Shown here: positions 14,301-29,300 of the stretch, piece after piece
Numbering within the stretch: position 1 is the first letter of the stretch
Layout: the number at the start of each line of letters is the position of its first letter
DNA from: Cinclus cinclus
Lineage: Eukaryota > Chordata > Aves > Passeriformes > Cinclidae
Direction: 5' to 3'
Length of the DNA stretch: 64,000 nucleotides
Assembly: GCF_963662255.1 (NCBI RefSeq)
Contig: NC_085055.1
Coordinates: 9,369,102 to 9,433,101, forward strand
Translations under genes and position numbers: made by a program
The notes under the pieces: generated by a model
Seen by the model: the letters and a program-made list of their open reading frames with translations, nothing else
What the model was told of the DNA's origin: nothing
Database searches by the model: none

Positions 14301-17300
14301 TGAGAAATCAGGGCTTGTGTCCATGGCCCAGAAGGCACCAGAGCAGCAACATGCCCATGGATGCCCAGCTCCAGCAAATGCACAGAGGAGCACGGTGTTA
14401 CCATGTTTACTGTGCAGCCTGTTTATCTGCATCTTATATGCACTACCTAATTATGATCACCATTAGAATTCTTACGTCAAGTAACATTAAAAAACTTCAG
14501 CTCCTTCCTTTAAGCAAGAAACTCACAAAATTTATCTTAGAAAGCAGATGGGCCCTATTATCTGTGCCCATGAAAATCCTATTTACAATGTTGTACATTT
14601 CACGCTGTGATATCATATCTGGAACCAGTTACTCTCCCCATCTGCAATGAACAACTGTTCTCATGTGTGTATTGGGGGGTGAAGTTCTGGCTGCAGAGTC
14701 TCATGATGTCACACTAATGTTGTATTATTTTACAATAGCTTTCAAATAATAGCTGCTATATTTATCAGTGTTTTTCTGTCATTAGGGCCTTTGTTATGAA
14801 AGGGAAGAACAAGGTCTGCAGGAAGGTTTCTTAAATATTTTCTGATGATTCAAGGCAGCTTCACAGGCTCTTGCCAATAAAGTTTCTAACCTTATTGAAC
14901 TTCCCCAGTGAGACACATAAGGGTCACAATTTCTCAAGCTGCTCTGCTAAACCCAGGGCAGGCAGTACTCAGACTAACTTCAAGCATCCCAAACCTAACA
15001 ACTACTATAACACATATGCCTAGATTCATTTGTATGTACAAAACACCAAAAAAATGTCATGGTTCACAAGTATCTGATTGCAACCAAGGCTTCCTTTGAA
15101 AAAACAATTCATGAAAATCAGGGAAACCCCAGCTTTCACATCCACAAAAGAACAGCTTTCCAAGGAAAAACACCCTTTTAAAAGCAAAGCAGGCTCTGCA
15201 TCTCTGTTGGCTCCACCTGACCCCAGCAGTCCTGCAGGGAGGGGCTGGGAGACTCTGGAGGTGTGGAGCAGACATGAGTTTCTGGCTGATGCTTCAGAGG
15301 ATGATTAGAGTCCTCTGGGTCAATGCTCTTTAATACACAGCCCGATTTCATCTGTTGGGTATAACCATCATTGTGCACTCACAGAACGATGCAGGAGTTA
15401 TTCAATCTTGTTTGCCTCCTGGCCATCCAGTGTGATTCCAACCCTGATACGCCTGGTGTTTGCTCCCTGCAGTTTTAAGGGCAGGAAAGTGGGAACTCTA
15501 CACATTCATAAGCGCCTGAGCTCAGATCTCTTTTTTCATGGAAGGACACTTCCGGACATGTCGCATGACTACATGAATCCACAGGGCACACTTCTCAGGC
15601 TACTATTTATCAAAACATGACTTATGTCAGATGCAGTACCAGAAACCATTAAGATCAATATTAATGACAGACGTCAGCACCCATAAAGATAACCCTTCAC
15701 TATTCCTGATCTAGGGCTGCCTAATCTTCATGGTACTTGTGTGTCATCTGAACAATCTCCAGGTCTGCCAGGAGTTTCTGTGGGTTGGGCTTTCGGGAAC
15801 ATTTTGTTGCACAGCTGCATTGCCAAGGTCCAGAAAGAATCTCACTGTTATGGTAGGCTCTTTTTCTCCCTAACAGAGCTCTCTAATTCTCATCCAAATA
15901 TAAGCAGATCCAGTGTTTCCAGGATGCTCCAGGAGATAGCCCTTGTTCAGTAGTCATGCTACTGCCTAGGAGCACTCCAGTTTCCTCACAACCAGCAGAT
16001 TCAGACTAATAGGTCTGGCCTCCCCTTACATAGGCTCTTGTGGAGCCTTTTTGCAGGTTACCATGCCAGAATAATGCCCTGCTTTTGGGCATTAACACAA
16101 CAGGAATTTGTTCATTCTGTCTCTTGCCATTGTAGAGAAAACCATTGAATAATCATCCATTCACTAAAGCTGCTCTCAGGATCTCACCTATCCTGGCTGA
16201 GGCTGCAGCGATGAATGATCTTGACGAAATTGTAAGGATGAATGAACTGAAGATGAGAAATACTGAGCTGGGATGCCCATGATCTAAAACTCAGCTCTGA
16301 ATTATTAAGTCCAGCTTCTACAGTCTCAATTGTTTCCCTGAGATGTGGAATTGGATGAAAGGAAAACAGACAGAGCCTAAGAAAGCACGTATGACTCTTG
16401 CAGTTACGCAGCACATGAGCTGGAGTAGACACTACCCATTTACAAGAACTAGGGATTCTTTTGCCAGGGATCATGCAATCACAGGTCCCTGGGGACTCAG
16501 CATTTCAATGGGATTCTCAGGTAGTAGTCATAGCCTGATGTGCCTCATCTGCAGCTGCACTTGACCTCATAGGCAGTCTACATACACTGCACTTAAAGCT
16601 ATCAGGCCATGTTAGCAAAAATGGTGCCAAAACCACTCCTGAAGGTAAGGCAGAAGATTTAGCTGATGCCATATGCTAGTGCAGCCATGAGAGAAGTCAC
16701 AGCTTAAGGCTCCCATTTCCTCCCTCACCATTTGCTTCCCATTGCAGATGTCTGTGATGGTCTTTAAAAATGCAATGGCCTAAGGCCAAAGTAGCCCAGT
16801 GGACCATGCTAAACATCAGCAGGGATATGATTTCTCTCAAAGCCAAGAATGCATGAGATTGGTCTTCAGGATGGAATCAGGCAGTCTTTCATGTAAAAAC
16901 CTCATCACACTTCCAGAGATTATGACATTATAATGATATACAAGAAATATTATGCAATTATAACAAAAAATCAGACAAAAATTGAGGTGATGTCATTTGA
17001 GACTTCAGTGTAGTGATGAAAGTAAGTATCACAACCTCACCAGCACTACAACACTAATTAAATGGCAATGGACCTGTGTGTGCCTGAGTAAACAGTGCCT
17101 CAGACTGGATGTCATGCCCTCATTGATCTCTACCTGCCATTTTTCTCCAGTCAGTCTGATCTCACTGGGATGCCAGGTGTGCCCTAAAGAACATTAACCC
17201 ATGTTGAGGACTACTATGAATGTGGTGCCAGAACACTCTCTTCTTCTCCATCTCAGCCCTGCCAGCATTCATGTAAACCTCCTCTATACCCATCAGATCC

Positions 17301-20300
17301 AGGTCCACCCCCACATTCTTTAGAAAACAACTGCTGCATAATGATAGCTGTAGTTTTGCTGCTCCAAAAAGAAGCACAAACATTTTTGTGAGAAATTTCA
17401 GCAAGAGGTATCATGCTAAGGGCATTTGTTTCTACTTACACAGACAGAGGCTACCAGCAACTGCTGTTGTTTTGAGCATCATTTGTAAAAGAAAGTATCT
17501 CCCCAACAATGACCATCATGGCCAGCAGATTATTCACCCAGAAACCTGCAATTTATCCCCAGTGTGGATCAGGAATTTTATAGAACATGCAATCAAACAA
17601 AAAAACTACTTCAGAGGAATGTAGAAGATTCCATCCCACTTGCAGAATGTCCTGAGAAAGAGAAAATATCTTCCTCTGGCATTTACAAGTGCTACATCAA
17701 ACCCCTGTCATCAACTGCTGCTGATTTCCAACAACTGCCTGTGATTTCCACAGATTTATCACAAGAGCATGGACACTGTACATTTCAGGCACCTGAATTA
17801 GCTCTCCCCTTTTAAGTCCTGCTGAAACATCTTCCTTTGACATGTAGGCTTCAAATATACTCTTCTTCCTCCCTCGTGTAGGTTTATTCAGATTCTTTCT
17901 GTCACCTGACGTTGGGGCAGCAGCATAGGATCCTCCTGCAAACAAAAATTTGTAAGTGTTACCTTGCCCACCAAACATGTCTGTGTATCTTAACAGAATC
18001 TGAAAAGAGGTTTTATATTCAAAGTTGAACTTCTGAGAACAGTTTGCCTAGAAATACTGGCACCCGACTTCAGAACACCAAAAAGCCTGGAATAATCATA
18101 TTTTACAAATAATCAACAGTCTTTTACAGCTCATTTTAAAGTCAACAGCATTCATCCCAGCCCATCTTTTAAAGCACAGGCTTCAAGGCAGCTTATTCCT
18201 GAAGCGTGTACATGCATTGCTTTAATACCTCTGGGAGTTCCCAGTTGTCTGGGATTTATTCTGCTGTCTGAATTGTTCATTGTTTCTGTCTGCGATTCAG
18301 AGAGTTGCCTCTTCCTATCAAAGTCCTGGGGAGTTCTTGCAGATTCAGAGTTGTTTCTGGTCCTTGCAAACCCTCTTTTTTCTGCACCTGAAATTAAATA
18401 CAGGTTTGAAATAACAGGGAAGGGAAGAGGAACCCCAGTGCCAGCTTGTGGTCCTGGTGAAGCTCAGGGTCTCTAGTTCTTCGGTACAAGTTACAACCAT
18501 GAGTCATAGCCTTTATCCAAGAGAAACAATGTCTTCATTAGTTCATTTGTAATCTGTTGGCTCTTTGGGCCTGGTAATACACCACTAATTTATTTTAGCA
18601 TAAATACAACGCTGGAAATTACTATGCTGAAGTTGGATACAACCCTTCCAAAATCCTGGGAAATTCATTAGAGCATATAAAATGTAAAATTGTTAAACTG
18701 TTTCCAAAGTCTCCACCCCATTAAGCCCCCAAGTAGTGAGAAAATATAACCTCCCTACAACTTAATTAAGCAGGTCAGGAATCAAGGAGGCAAAAGAAAA
18801 AGAATTCTTAACAACCCATACTGGAGTCATTAACTTTGGAGCTACCAGAGGCAGCATGGTACACAAGGACACCAGAAAGAAGTGCCAAAGCTCCAAACGT
18901 CCAGCCTGTTCACAATCGTATGAAAATATTCTGCAGAGACTCACCCCTTACTTCCCTGCCATCACCTCAGCCCCTTCCCTACAGCCAGGAGAGCAAGCAG
19001 CAGCTTCCAAAGTGTATGCCAACACTGTTCCACGGATCAGCACATTGGAATGCAACCCAGCGCCGCGCAGCTGCCCTCTTGGCCCTCCACCTGGATACTG
19101 AACATGTCATCACAGCTTTGCCTTCCAGCCCCTCCTGGCTACGCTCCCTGGGTCCAAGCTTGTACCTGCAAGTCAGAAAACGTGCAATGCCAACTTATTT
19201 GCTATGGTGCTATCCAAGTTACAAGGCAAATTTTTTACCTATGGTATCCTTCTCAAACGAAATAGCAGATTGCTTCACAGCAAGGAGGAAAAAAAAACGT
19301 TTTATAAGCTGTACTTAAGCAGAGATCTTTAAAAAATACGGTGCAACAAGAGGAAACTGCTACTTTGCCCAATCACAGAGAAAAAGCCATTTTCATGTAT
19401 GCAACAACAGGCAAATCAGCAGGACGGATGGATCCTCGTAATTCAGGAGGGAGGACACCAAGACAGACAGAGGGACAACTGAAGGTGCCAGCTCAGACCA
19501 GTCCAGGAAGAGATTACACAGCACAGCAGTGTCTCAAATGGGAAGCTGAAACAAAGAGGAGGCTTCTGTTTTCAGTCACAATAACACAACACAGTTGGGC
19601 CTTTTTCTACACAGTCAGGCTTTTCACACTCTGAGGGTGCTTCCAGAACAGAGACTGTAACGTGGTGAAAGCAGCAAATTTAGGTTTCAGCTCTGGTGAC
19701 TGAGGCAACACAACCTGTACGGCCCACACAGTGAGATGGAGCAAAAATTAATTGATTTGCAACTGCCTAATGAACTGATTTACAAATGTCCTTAAGGTCA
19801 AGTTAAGTTTAAAAACAGACACCAAAAGTAAAAGTGCAGACTAGAGAACTGGCAACACAATTTGCTCCTGGATATGTTTGCAGAGACATTTTGGTGAAGA
19901 AATCTGACAAACTGCAACAGGCGGGATTTTAGGCTGCTCACCCAGAGAGGTCATGCAATCTGCTTCGTTGGAGGTTCTTAAAAATAGGTGAGACAGATGT
20001 CTGCCAGAGTTGGTCTAAGAAGAGTAGTTTTTTCCTTGAGGTAGTGAAATGGATTACATGAGCTCGTAAGGTCCTCTAAAGCCCTCGTTTCTATGACAGC
20101 AAGTCACAAAAAATACTACTATGAATTAGAGAGTCCAGGATAAAAAGGAGGCTAAATCTTAACATATAATTAAGAAGGAGCTGCAAAAAAAAAGAGAGCA
20201 GAAGACTAAAATGCACAGAGGAAAGCAAAAAAGTATCTCATGGACTGGGCAGTGAGCTAAGTGCAGAATTAGGCACTGCAGAGAAGAGCTGTCCCAGCAC

Positions 20301-23300
20301 TTGGCTTGTCCAATGGTTCAAGAAATTTGCGGCCTCTACAGCCAAAAATAATGTACAGCAAAGGGTGGAGAAGCATCTTTGTGTGATAAAAGGTAGACAT
20401 GCAGAGAGGCATCTGCATATTTTCAGCACTTAAGCCTTGGGCTTTGCTCTGTGGTGGGATTTTTCATCTGCTCAAACTCAAATGCAAAAATCAATGACAA
20501 AATTCACTCAAAACAAACTGCTTCAACATAACGGGCCTGGCAAGGCAGTTTACACACAGCCCCTTCAGACAGTATTTGACCCCTCTTGGCCATGGCATTT
20601 ATGGCTAAACAAAGCCACCCCTGTTACAAAGCCACAGGCAACTGTCACAATTAGCATTCAACTGGAACACATCAAATTCTGCATGACTGTAATTTCTTGT
20701 ATTTCCTCTTTTAAAAGAAGGAGACCTAACTACAGGTCACCATCTGTTTCAACTAGAGTCAGTATTTTTTTCTGCAATGCACCTGTCCCCTAAAACTGCA
20801 AGTTAGAAATAACTCTCAAGATGGGCTTTCCTGCTGTCCCCACTACTCAGCATTAATATTCTGATGCATAAACAGACATCATTCCACAAGGAAACTGTAA
20901 CTTGACTACTCTATAGCATAGGATATACTGAGACCATTATTTCTGAAAAATCTATCACAAATATGGTTAAAGCCTATTCTAGCACCAAATGTGTATGTCT
21001 TACTTTTTCCTTGGTGTTACAAATGAGTGATTTGTAAGATAGAACAAAATCTTTCATGGTAGGATGTCACACAAAGTAGTAACACATTCTAGGCATTAAA
21101 ATAACCAAATACAAAGTTAATTAATAAGAAAAAAATTTAAATAATTTCAGTGGAAGGAAGACTAAGCGGCAGGGACTGAGAGCTGAGGTTGGCTGATCAG
21201 GACACTTGAAGCAACCACAGAGCACCAAACACATCTGCTGTGCAGAACCACTTAGGCCTGACCACAGAGCAGCTCTAGAGCACAAGACATAAATATTCAC
21301 AAGCAGCAAATGCAATACCTTTGGGTGTTTATCTGGCTGCCAAGATGATGTAGATGATGATGTACAGCTGCTCCATGTGGAGCCAACACTTGCCTGGGAT
21401 TTCTAGATATTCTGCTATTTTCAATGGGAGATGAAAAAGATCTAATGATTTGAGGAAAGTTGGTTGACTGTTCCATAACTGAAGTCCTCTGGAGGGAGAT
21501 TTGGGTTGAAAAAATCCCAACACGTGCATCAGGCATGGAAGTCCCCTACAAGGGTGACAGAGGGACACCTAAATAGGACCAGCAATTCCACCCACAGAGC
21601 AGGAAAACCCTTCAAACTAGCCAAATGGAAGCACCTGTGGGAAGCAGAAACACACGTCCTCAGCAAGAGAGGCATGAAAGAGAAGTGGGTGCATTCATGG
21701 GCTTTCAGAACAGTTCACAATCAGTCATTGGCTTTTATTCTCACCATGGACACCAGGAAAAAGAGCAGAAAGGATGCAGGGCTGGTTGAGCTCTGCTGGA
21801 AGGACAGCACTGAAGCTCCATCTGAAATCCAAACCACCTCACTTCATCTCCATCAAAACAATGACATCACACTATAGCACATTTTGGTCTTTAAACATAA
21901 GTACCTATTAATCTTTTCTTATTTCGGGGGAGAAAAAAGCATGAAGGCAGCTTCCCAGAATAATTGATCTGTCTTACAGTAAGAGAGGAGGCTAGATGTT
22001 TTAAATCAGCTTATTTTGACATAATTTATACAAAATCACTCCAGAGTTTAGCTTTTGAAAAGTATTGCATTTAATTAAATGTATATCTATTAGTCAGTTG
22101 ATCAACTAGATGGTCAACTAAATCAACTAAAATGCTCAACTAAACATGAAGTTACTAAGGCCAGAAAGTCTTTAATTTTGTATTAAAATTTACATATTGC
22201 TTTACATAAGAAAGAATCAAGACCCTCAATTTTATTTACCAAAAATAAAACATTCTAAGTGCCCTCTCACACCTGACAGTCTCTTTGATTACTATGAGCA
22301 GAGAAGGAAAGTACCACTGAATCTTCATTGGCACATCCATGACAACTCCCACTCAGGATCCAGCAAGAACCAGTTTTACTTGAGAGATCCAAGTGAATTT
22401 CAAGATAAGGAGATCTTGGTATCATTTCCTACTATACCACTTTCCCTCTTCTACCAAAGGGCATCTACATTTCCACCAGACATTTTGACCTCCAAACTTC
22501 CAGCTTTCTTACCATCTGTATTATTTATATAGATACCTACAATATTTGGGCAGCTCCCTGGGGTGGTCAGGACTGTGAAAGCATCAAAACAGTGCTGGTA
22601 ACACCTCTGCAGTGTCTGACCACCCTCCCCAGACACTATCTCAGCATGTAGTGGCTCCTTTCACATTAAAAAAAAAAAAAAATAAATAAAATAATTCATG
22701 TTGAAAGCATTGGACAGAGTAATATTGTTACAAATTTTTCCAATACAAAATACTTGCATCTGCTATTTACTTTTATCAGTCCATGACTGGACACCAGCAC
22801 CTCCACTAACTCTGCTATTGCTAAGAGGATTTTCCATTGCTTCCCAACATTAGATCATGGTCCAGATATGGCAAGGAATCTTTGGAAAACCCTGTTTTCC
22901 AGTTAGTATAAGCGTGAGAAGAAACAGAAGCATATCCCCACAACATGCAATAGAACAATTTGTTATCAGTTAATGAGACACTCTTAACTCACAGTTCCTA
23001 AATATTTGTCCATATTTCTACAATGTTCCATTTCATTGCTGACTCATTTCAATGACTTAAACCAATTTCCTTCAAGATATCCAAGTAATTCTTCAAGAAT
23101 ACCCAGCTGTGCACTTAGAAAGACATGATAAGGACACACCCATGATCTTGAAGACATGGCAGCTACCAAAAGAAGGATCACCCAACACTGCCCTAGCCCC
23201 AAAAGCAGAAATTAACCAACCAAAGACAACAACAACTACCCTGATACCAGTCTGTGGTTAGTCCACACTCCCATTTAAATCAGACTAGGGTAAACAGAGC

Positions 23301-26300
23301 AAGGAAGTTAAATAAAGCATGTTCTTGCCCCATCCTTACTAGAGATTTAATGAATTAATGTCCAACCACAAGGCAGCCCAAGGCATCACCTCACTGATCT
23401 GTAAATTCAAGTTGGCCCTTGACTCCTGGCAGAGCTGACAAAGCAAATTTTAGAAACCATCAAATTTGGTCTTTAAGCAAATGAATACTCTCCAAGAGCT
23501 GCCAGGAAGTTCTATCTGCAACTTTATGAGGCACTATGGATGCTGATGTGTAACAGGGTGTATTAATAGTCTCAATACTAAAGTTCAGCCAACACAAACT
23601 CTGCCTTGTTTTGGAAAGACATCTGGGACATAAAAAATCCACATAGCCCCTGAACAACTCACCTCAGGTACTTCTGTGAATCTGTTTCTGCACAGCTTTG
23701 ATGAGCTGGGGGGACATAGCTGCTGGCTGGGAGCTCTGGACAGACACAGACCAACTGTTGACACTGTCGTACCAGGCAACTGCCCCTTTCATTCTCCAAA
23801 GTCTAATAAACTCCCAGCAGAAGATGCTTTGCCAGTACAAACTGCATTAACATCAGGGTGGTTTTGCTAGGATCCCTGTGCCTGCCCCTTTCATATACTT
23901 GAACAGGCAATTTCAAAGTTATTTGATATTTTCAGCAGCTCAAAGAAGTCTCTAGAATACATCCCTCTCAAATTTTAAAAGTTGAAAGTTTGTTAGATTG
24001 TTTCAAATTTCTAATGCACCAGTGACATCCAGTAGATGTCATATTATAGAAGTGACTAAGTCAAAAATCTCCAAGCACTTAAATGACTGCTACAATATCC
24101 AGGATCAAATCACCACACACAGGCAAAAACAACAGGCAAAACCAACAAACACCATTGAAGTGATCTCAAATGTGAGTTACGTCAACAAAAACATTGGTCA
24201 CAGGCAGGCCAGAAGTAACAAGCTATTTATGTTTTGCAAAATATTTTGTGGATTTAAGAGATTAAATGCCCCACTAATGGTAACAACCAAATCCTTTTTT
24301 GTTCCATTTAGTTTTAAAAGGAAAAACACAAAGACAGCTGTTGGTATAGTTGCTCAGGGAAGGACTTCTGTACTACCAATTAAAAAGACATTCTTAGGAA
24401 TCTATCTCTATGCTAGAGCCCCAACACATACACATACAGGACCAAACCTCATCCAACACACTCACTGAAAGCACAGCTCTGCTCCAACCTATGTTAGGAA
24501 CAGTCATGCTTCCACATTTCTCTAAATATGAAATAAAATAGTTCAGAGCTCTTGGACAGCCTTGGAACAGAACCACCTCCATGCATTTTACAGTATCTTG
24601 AAGTCAAGGGCTTAAATAAAGTAGATGGCTCAAGATTAAAGACAAAGCAATAGAGACGAATGAGGGTGTCATGGGAAAGAATTCATTAGGGATGTAGGAG
24701 TGGAAAGACAAGACTTGAAGATATGTTATCAGTTCAGTGATGTTTCATTGCAACAGAGACCTGTAGGAGACAAACATGGTAGGCAATATTTCAGATGCTC
24801 AATCTGGAGTCTAAGAGAAAATCTGAGAGTGTGTTCTCCTTATCACAAGCAAATAAAAGAAGATCCTTCTTCTCTCATGAAATGTAAATTCAAAGAATCT
24901 CAAACTGGAGATTCTGCAGTACATTCCTCTGCTTGGTCCAAGCCAGACCATAGAGCTAAGAGAGTTCCTACAACGTTGTTGTGAGTCCTTCTCAAAAGCA
25001 ACCAAGGAAGTGAACAAGTTGAAATTATCTTAATCATTAAAAAGCAGGGGAAACTTCCAGGAAAGGGAATATCTTTGTGGAACTGGAAAAGAATGGTGAT
25101 ATAACAGCACTGTAAGGATTTAGGCAGATGGCAGATTGCATAATTAAATTTAAAGTTAATTAAACAGTCATTCAAAGACGAGAAACAATGCAAACCTACA
25201 TTTAGATGCATGGGCTCAGCCAACATGCAAATTCTATGCAAATGTCCTGAACTAAGTAGATGGTGTCTTAAAATCCAGCTGTTCAGAAGTCTCTCCCAGG
25301 TCCCCCAGCCTCACTAATTGACCCATCATGATGGGCCACCAGAGTCAGCCACAGCATAAATCTAAATACAACTTTCCACCATCAAGACAAATCAAAATAA
25401 AATCAGAAGACATTGTGTTAAGTGAAGGCATGTCCACACAGCTCTAAAATTTGAGTTCAGCAGTAATTCAAAGGACTGGAAAGGCCCAACTGGTTACCAG
25501 CAACTCTCTAGAACATAACACAGCTATGCCTGTGCAGAACAGGTTGTCAACAGACATGGCTGTATTTGTGCACCAGCACATCCAGGAACAAACCCAGAGA
25601 GCTCTCTCATTCTGCCTTTTTGGAGAAGGTGATTCTCCAAATAGTTTTGGCAGAAAGTCTGCCAAAATCTGCACAGAAGAGTTGAACATCCAACAAAAAA
25701 AGAAAAAGGGAAACCTTACCACAGAGGGAACAAGTTGGCTGCAGACAGGCAGCCTGTCCCCCAGCCAGTGGCTCCAGGTGGGGAAACACAGGCTGTCAGG
25801 GTTCATGAGGGAGTTCTTAGAGCCATGAGCTGCCTTTGGAAGTGACTGCGCCACTGCAGCTGGTCACAGAAGATTCAGACATCCAACACTCTTAGAATTA
25901 AACACTGAGGAAGAAACACTTCTACTATGAAATGAAGGTAGCAAAAAAGTGGCATGTCCATGGATATTAAGGAAAGTTGGGAGTAGAGACAGATGCTCAG
26001 CTCCAGACTCATGAAAATGAGGTGGAAAGCACACATATGGTGGAAGGCACACATTACCATTGCTCTTTTGCTTTAAGCTGCACATACTTATTAAAAACTC
26101 TTGTGCTGCATGTCCCCAGATTTCAATATGGAACTAGGGAAAATGTTCTTGCTGACTTTGGCTTTCAGAAAGGGCCTAGGCTTTGAAAAACTGAATTGAA
26201 GAAAAATGCACAATGGATTCTTTCTGCTGCTGAAAACAATGCTGTGGAAACTGCTCCTGACCGCCAAGATCATGTGCTCACGACACCATGCTTCTACTTC

Positions 26301-29300
26301 CAAAACACTTCCAAGCATCCTCATGCTTGAAGGCTTTAGACTTCAGTAACTCAGACAGTAATTGCAGTTTTATTCAATTCCTCAGCAGGGTTTGTGTTGT
26401 AGGAATACTACAGGAGTGCAAGAGCCAAAGATACCATTCCAGGCTCTGAACGAAGGGCTGGTGACGAAACTCATTTAGTAGCAATAGACTAAAAGTTTAT
26501 CAAAATAGTTACTGTGCTCCAGCTGCGTGCAGCAGCGCAGTGGTGTTGTCAGGGAGGGGGTACATCTCTTCTGGTTTTCAGGACTCTCTGTGAACCTGCT
26601 CCACCCTGCTCATGACCTCCTTGCTACCTACTCCGCCTGATGACTGCACTCCTCCAGGCTTCCACTCCTGCCTTGGGATGTGGGTCAGGGCTGCTTCCAC
26701 CATCCCCCCCCATCCTTCCATCTTCCCTAAACATCTTCCACAATACCTTTTGCTCTTTGTTTTATCCAGCAACTACACTGTGAAAAGGCTTCTTCAAAAC
26801 TTCAAGAAACACAATATTGTGGTAGTTTTGTCTTTGATTTTTCTCGGTTTCAGTAGTTTAAAAGAAGTAAGTTGCTCAAAGAACAGAAGAAGTTAAGAGA
26901 CTTTGAAAAGCAAAATACCTGACAGGAGGTGCTAACATACTAGAAGACATTAGCAGCTGAAGATATCAAAGAACTGCCTTCAGATTTCTACATATTCTGA
27001 GGTAACCCAAGGTGCTGCTGAATGTGTTTTTCTGCTGATGAACCATTCCCTATACTATCCACTCAGTGCAGTAGGTACAAAAATCACAATCCCTAGTAGT
27101 GTGGGGGGAAATGCCTAAAAATGTACAAACTGAACAAAACCACATTTTGGCCACTGGTTTTTATTTGCAGAGAGCCTGGAATATTCTCCAAGGCAGGACA
27201 TGCCCCATACATCTGTGGGCTGCAGCTGCTAGTGTTGACATTTTCCTTCAGCACCCTGGAAATTTTTATTTTTGTCACAGAAGACGTTACTTTATGCAAT
27301 AGATCACAACATTTTGTTTTCCACCCTGCCCTAGCCAAGTCTCAATTCTCTGTAGCTTGGCTTTCCCCACAAGAGGGAGTTCGGGATATGCAGCCCACAT
27401 CATTTCATGGTGCTAGTTAGCAGGGGATTGGGGTGGGAGGGCAAAAGATGGGCAGCAGCATTTGGGAGAGGAGAGGTAGGAGCACAGTTGTAGAGGAAGA
27501 CAGCAGAGAAAGTCCACAGCAGTCACAGCAGGCTAGAGCGAAACCACAAGAGCCACTGAATTCAGCTGCAAAGAACCTGTCCTATCTACCTGGATATCCA
27601 TGGTGAAGGAGACATTTGGACATTACCTGAGTAACAGGTCAGACCTGGCAGGGGTGTGTGGGCTGACCTCGTGGACAGCAGAGGAAGCAGACTTTTACAA
27701 ATTAATTCCTGGCTGAATGACAGCGTTTTTCAGGGGTAGAAATTGTTATCAGTGCTTCTAAACGTGCTGGTGACAGCCCACATACCACAAGCCTTGGTAA
27801 AACTGTTCCAATGGTCATTCACCCTCACTGCTAAACTGTGCTGTATTTCAAGCCTGGACTTGTTTAGCCTCAAATGCATTATATCATAATCTGCTCAACT
27901 GAGTAGCTTATTATTGAACATCTGTTCCCCATGTAGGCAATTTACTGAAAACTCCCTTCCCCCAAGCATCTCTGTGATAACCAAAGCAGGGTTCCTCAAA
28001 TCACTCACTCATGATCTCAACGTTTTAATCTTCCCTATGGCTCTCCTCTGAGTATTCATCAATTCATCACCATCCACCTCAAACTGAGGGCATCACCACA
28101 GGATACAACACTCCAGAAGCTGCTGCTGCCATGCCAAAGACACCCAGAGTCCATACTTCATCTCCCAATTCCCATGCTCATACATTACCCTTTTGGCTGC
28201 ATTTCACAGGAGGAGGACGTTCAGCTGATTAATCCATCAAGAGCTCAAAACTTTTTTCCAAGCTGTTGCTTCCCACACCGGGCTCCTCGCACTGCTATCA
28301 TGGCTCTATGCTGGCAATCTGATAAATGGACTTTGTTTTGCCTGTTCCCAGTCCACCAAGTGATCCAGATGGCTGCCAGTAACTACCCCCACTATTCAAT
28401 GCTCTGCAAGTCATCAAAAAAACCCATTTTCAATCCTACTTATATATTTTCTTTCTGATGACTGAAAGACATATTAAACAGCACAGGATCAGGACATGAC
28501 ACTGCAAGACCCAGACACACCTGTTGGTAACAATTCTAAATTTATTGCTGCATTTAATTAGTTTGACTAAAAGGTTTTAAACCATTGCACATGCGCTGTG
28601 ATTTAAGTTCACACACTAACATTCACACTCACACCTTTGGCATCAAAACCCTAATCTCATGAGAAACTGACACTGAAGAGCTCAATAGGACCTTTGTAAA
28701 TAAACTGATGGCAAGTCACATGAAAGATAAGGTTTTTAATTAATTAAAAATCAATTCAATTCTTCTATGAGCCTATTATTTTTCTAGGACCAACACCACA
28801 TTGACAGGCATAGTTACCTGCACTACATAATGGGGGCTAGTGAGTTTAAAAAAAATTTATTTTTTTTTTTAAAATAGCAGGTTAACAGCAACAAGCATTT
28901 CCATGGAGGAACACTTTCACCTAAGCACTAGGAGGTGAAGGAAGCTCCTTCATTCACACAGGTGAGAGCTTTGCTGCCAAATGCAAGGGCTCCTGCTGCA
29001 GCACAGTGTGCTCAGGGCTCTGGTAAAGGGCATGGAAGACAGTTATTAGATCACATATAAAAAACACAGTCCCTGCAAGGGCAAGATCTCATCTCCCCAA
29101 GAGAGGATACATCAGATATTAACTCACATACTATAGCTGATGGTTGCCAAAAACATTAGTTGCACAAGATTCAGGAATGCAACATTTTTTTTCTATCAAA
29201 AGCAAGAGAAATTTATGTTTGTGATGACGTTGCTAAACCATTAGAGAAAGGAGCATTCTATTTTTCATGTGTTTCTCAGATGGGGCCATACAGTAAATCC

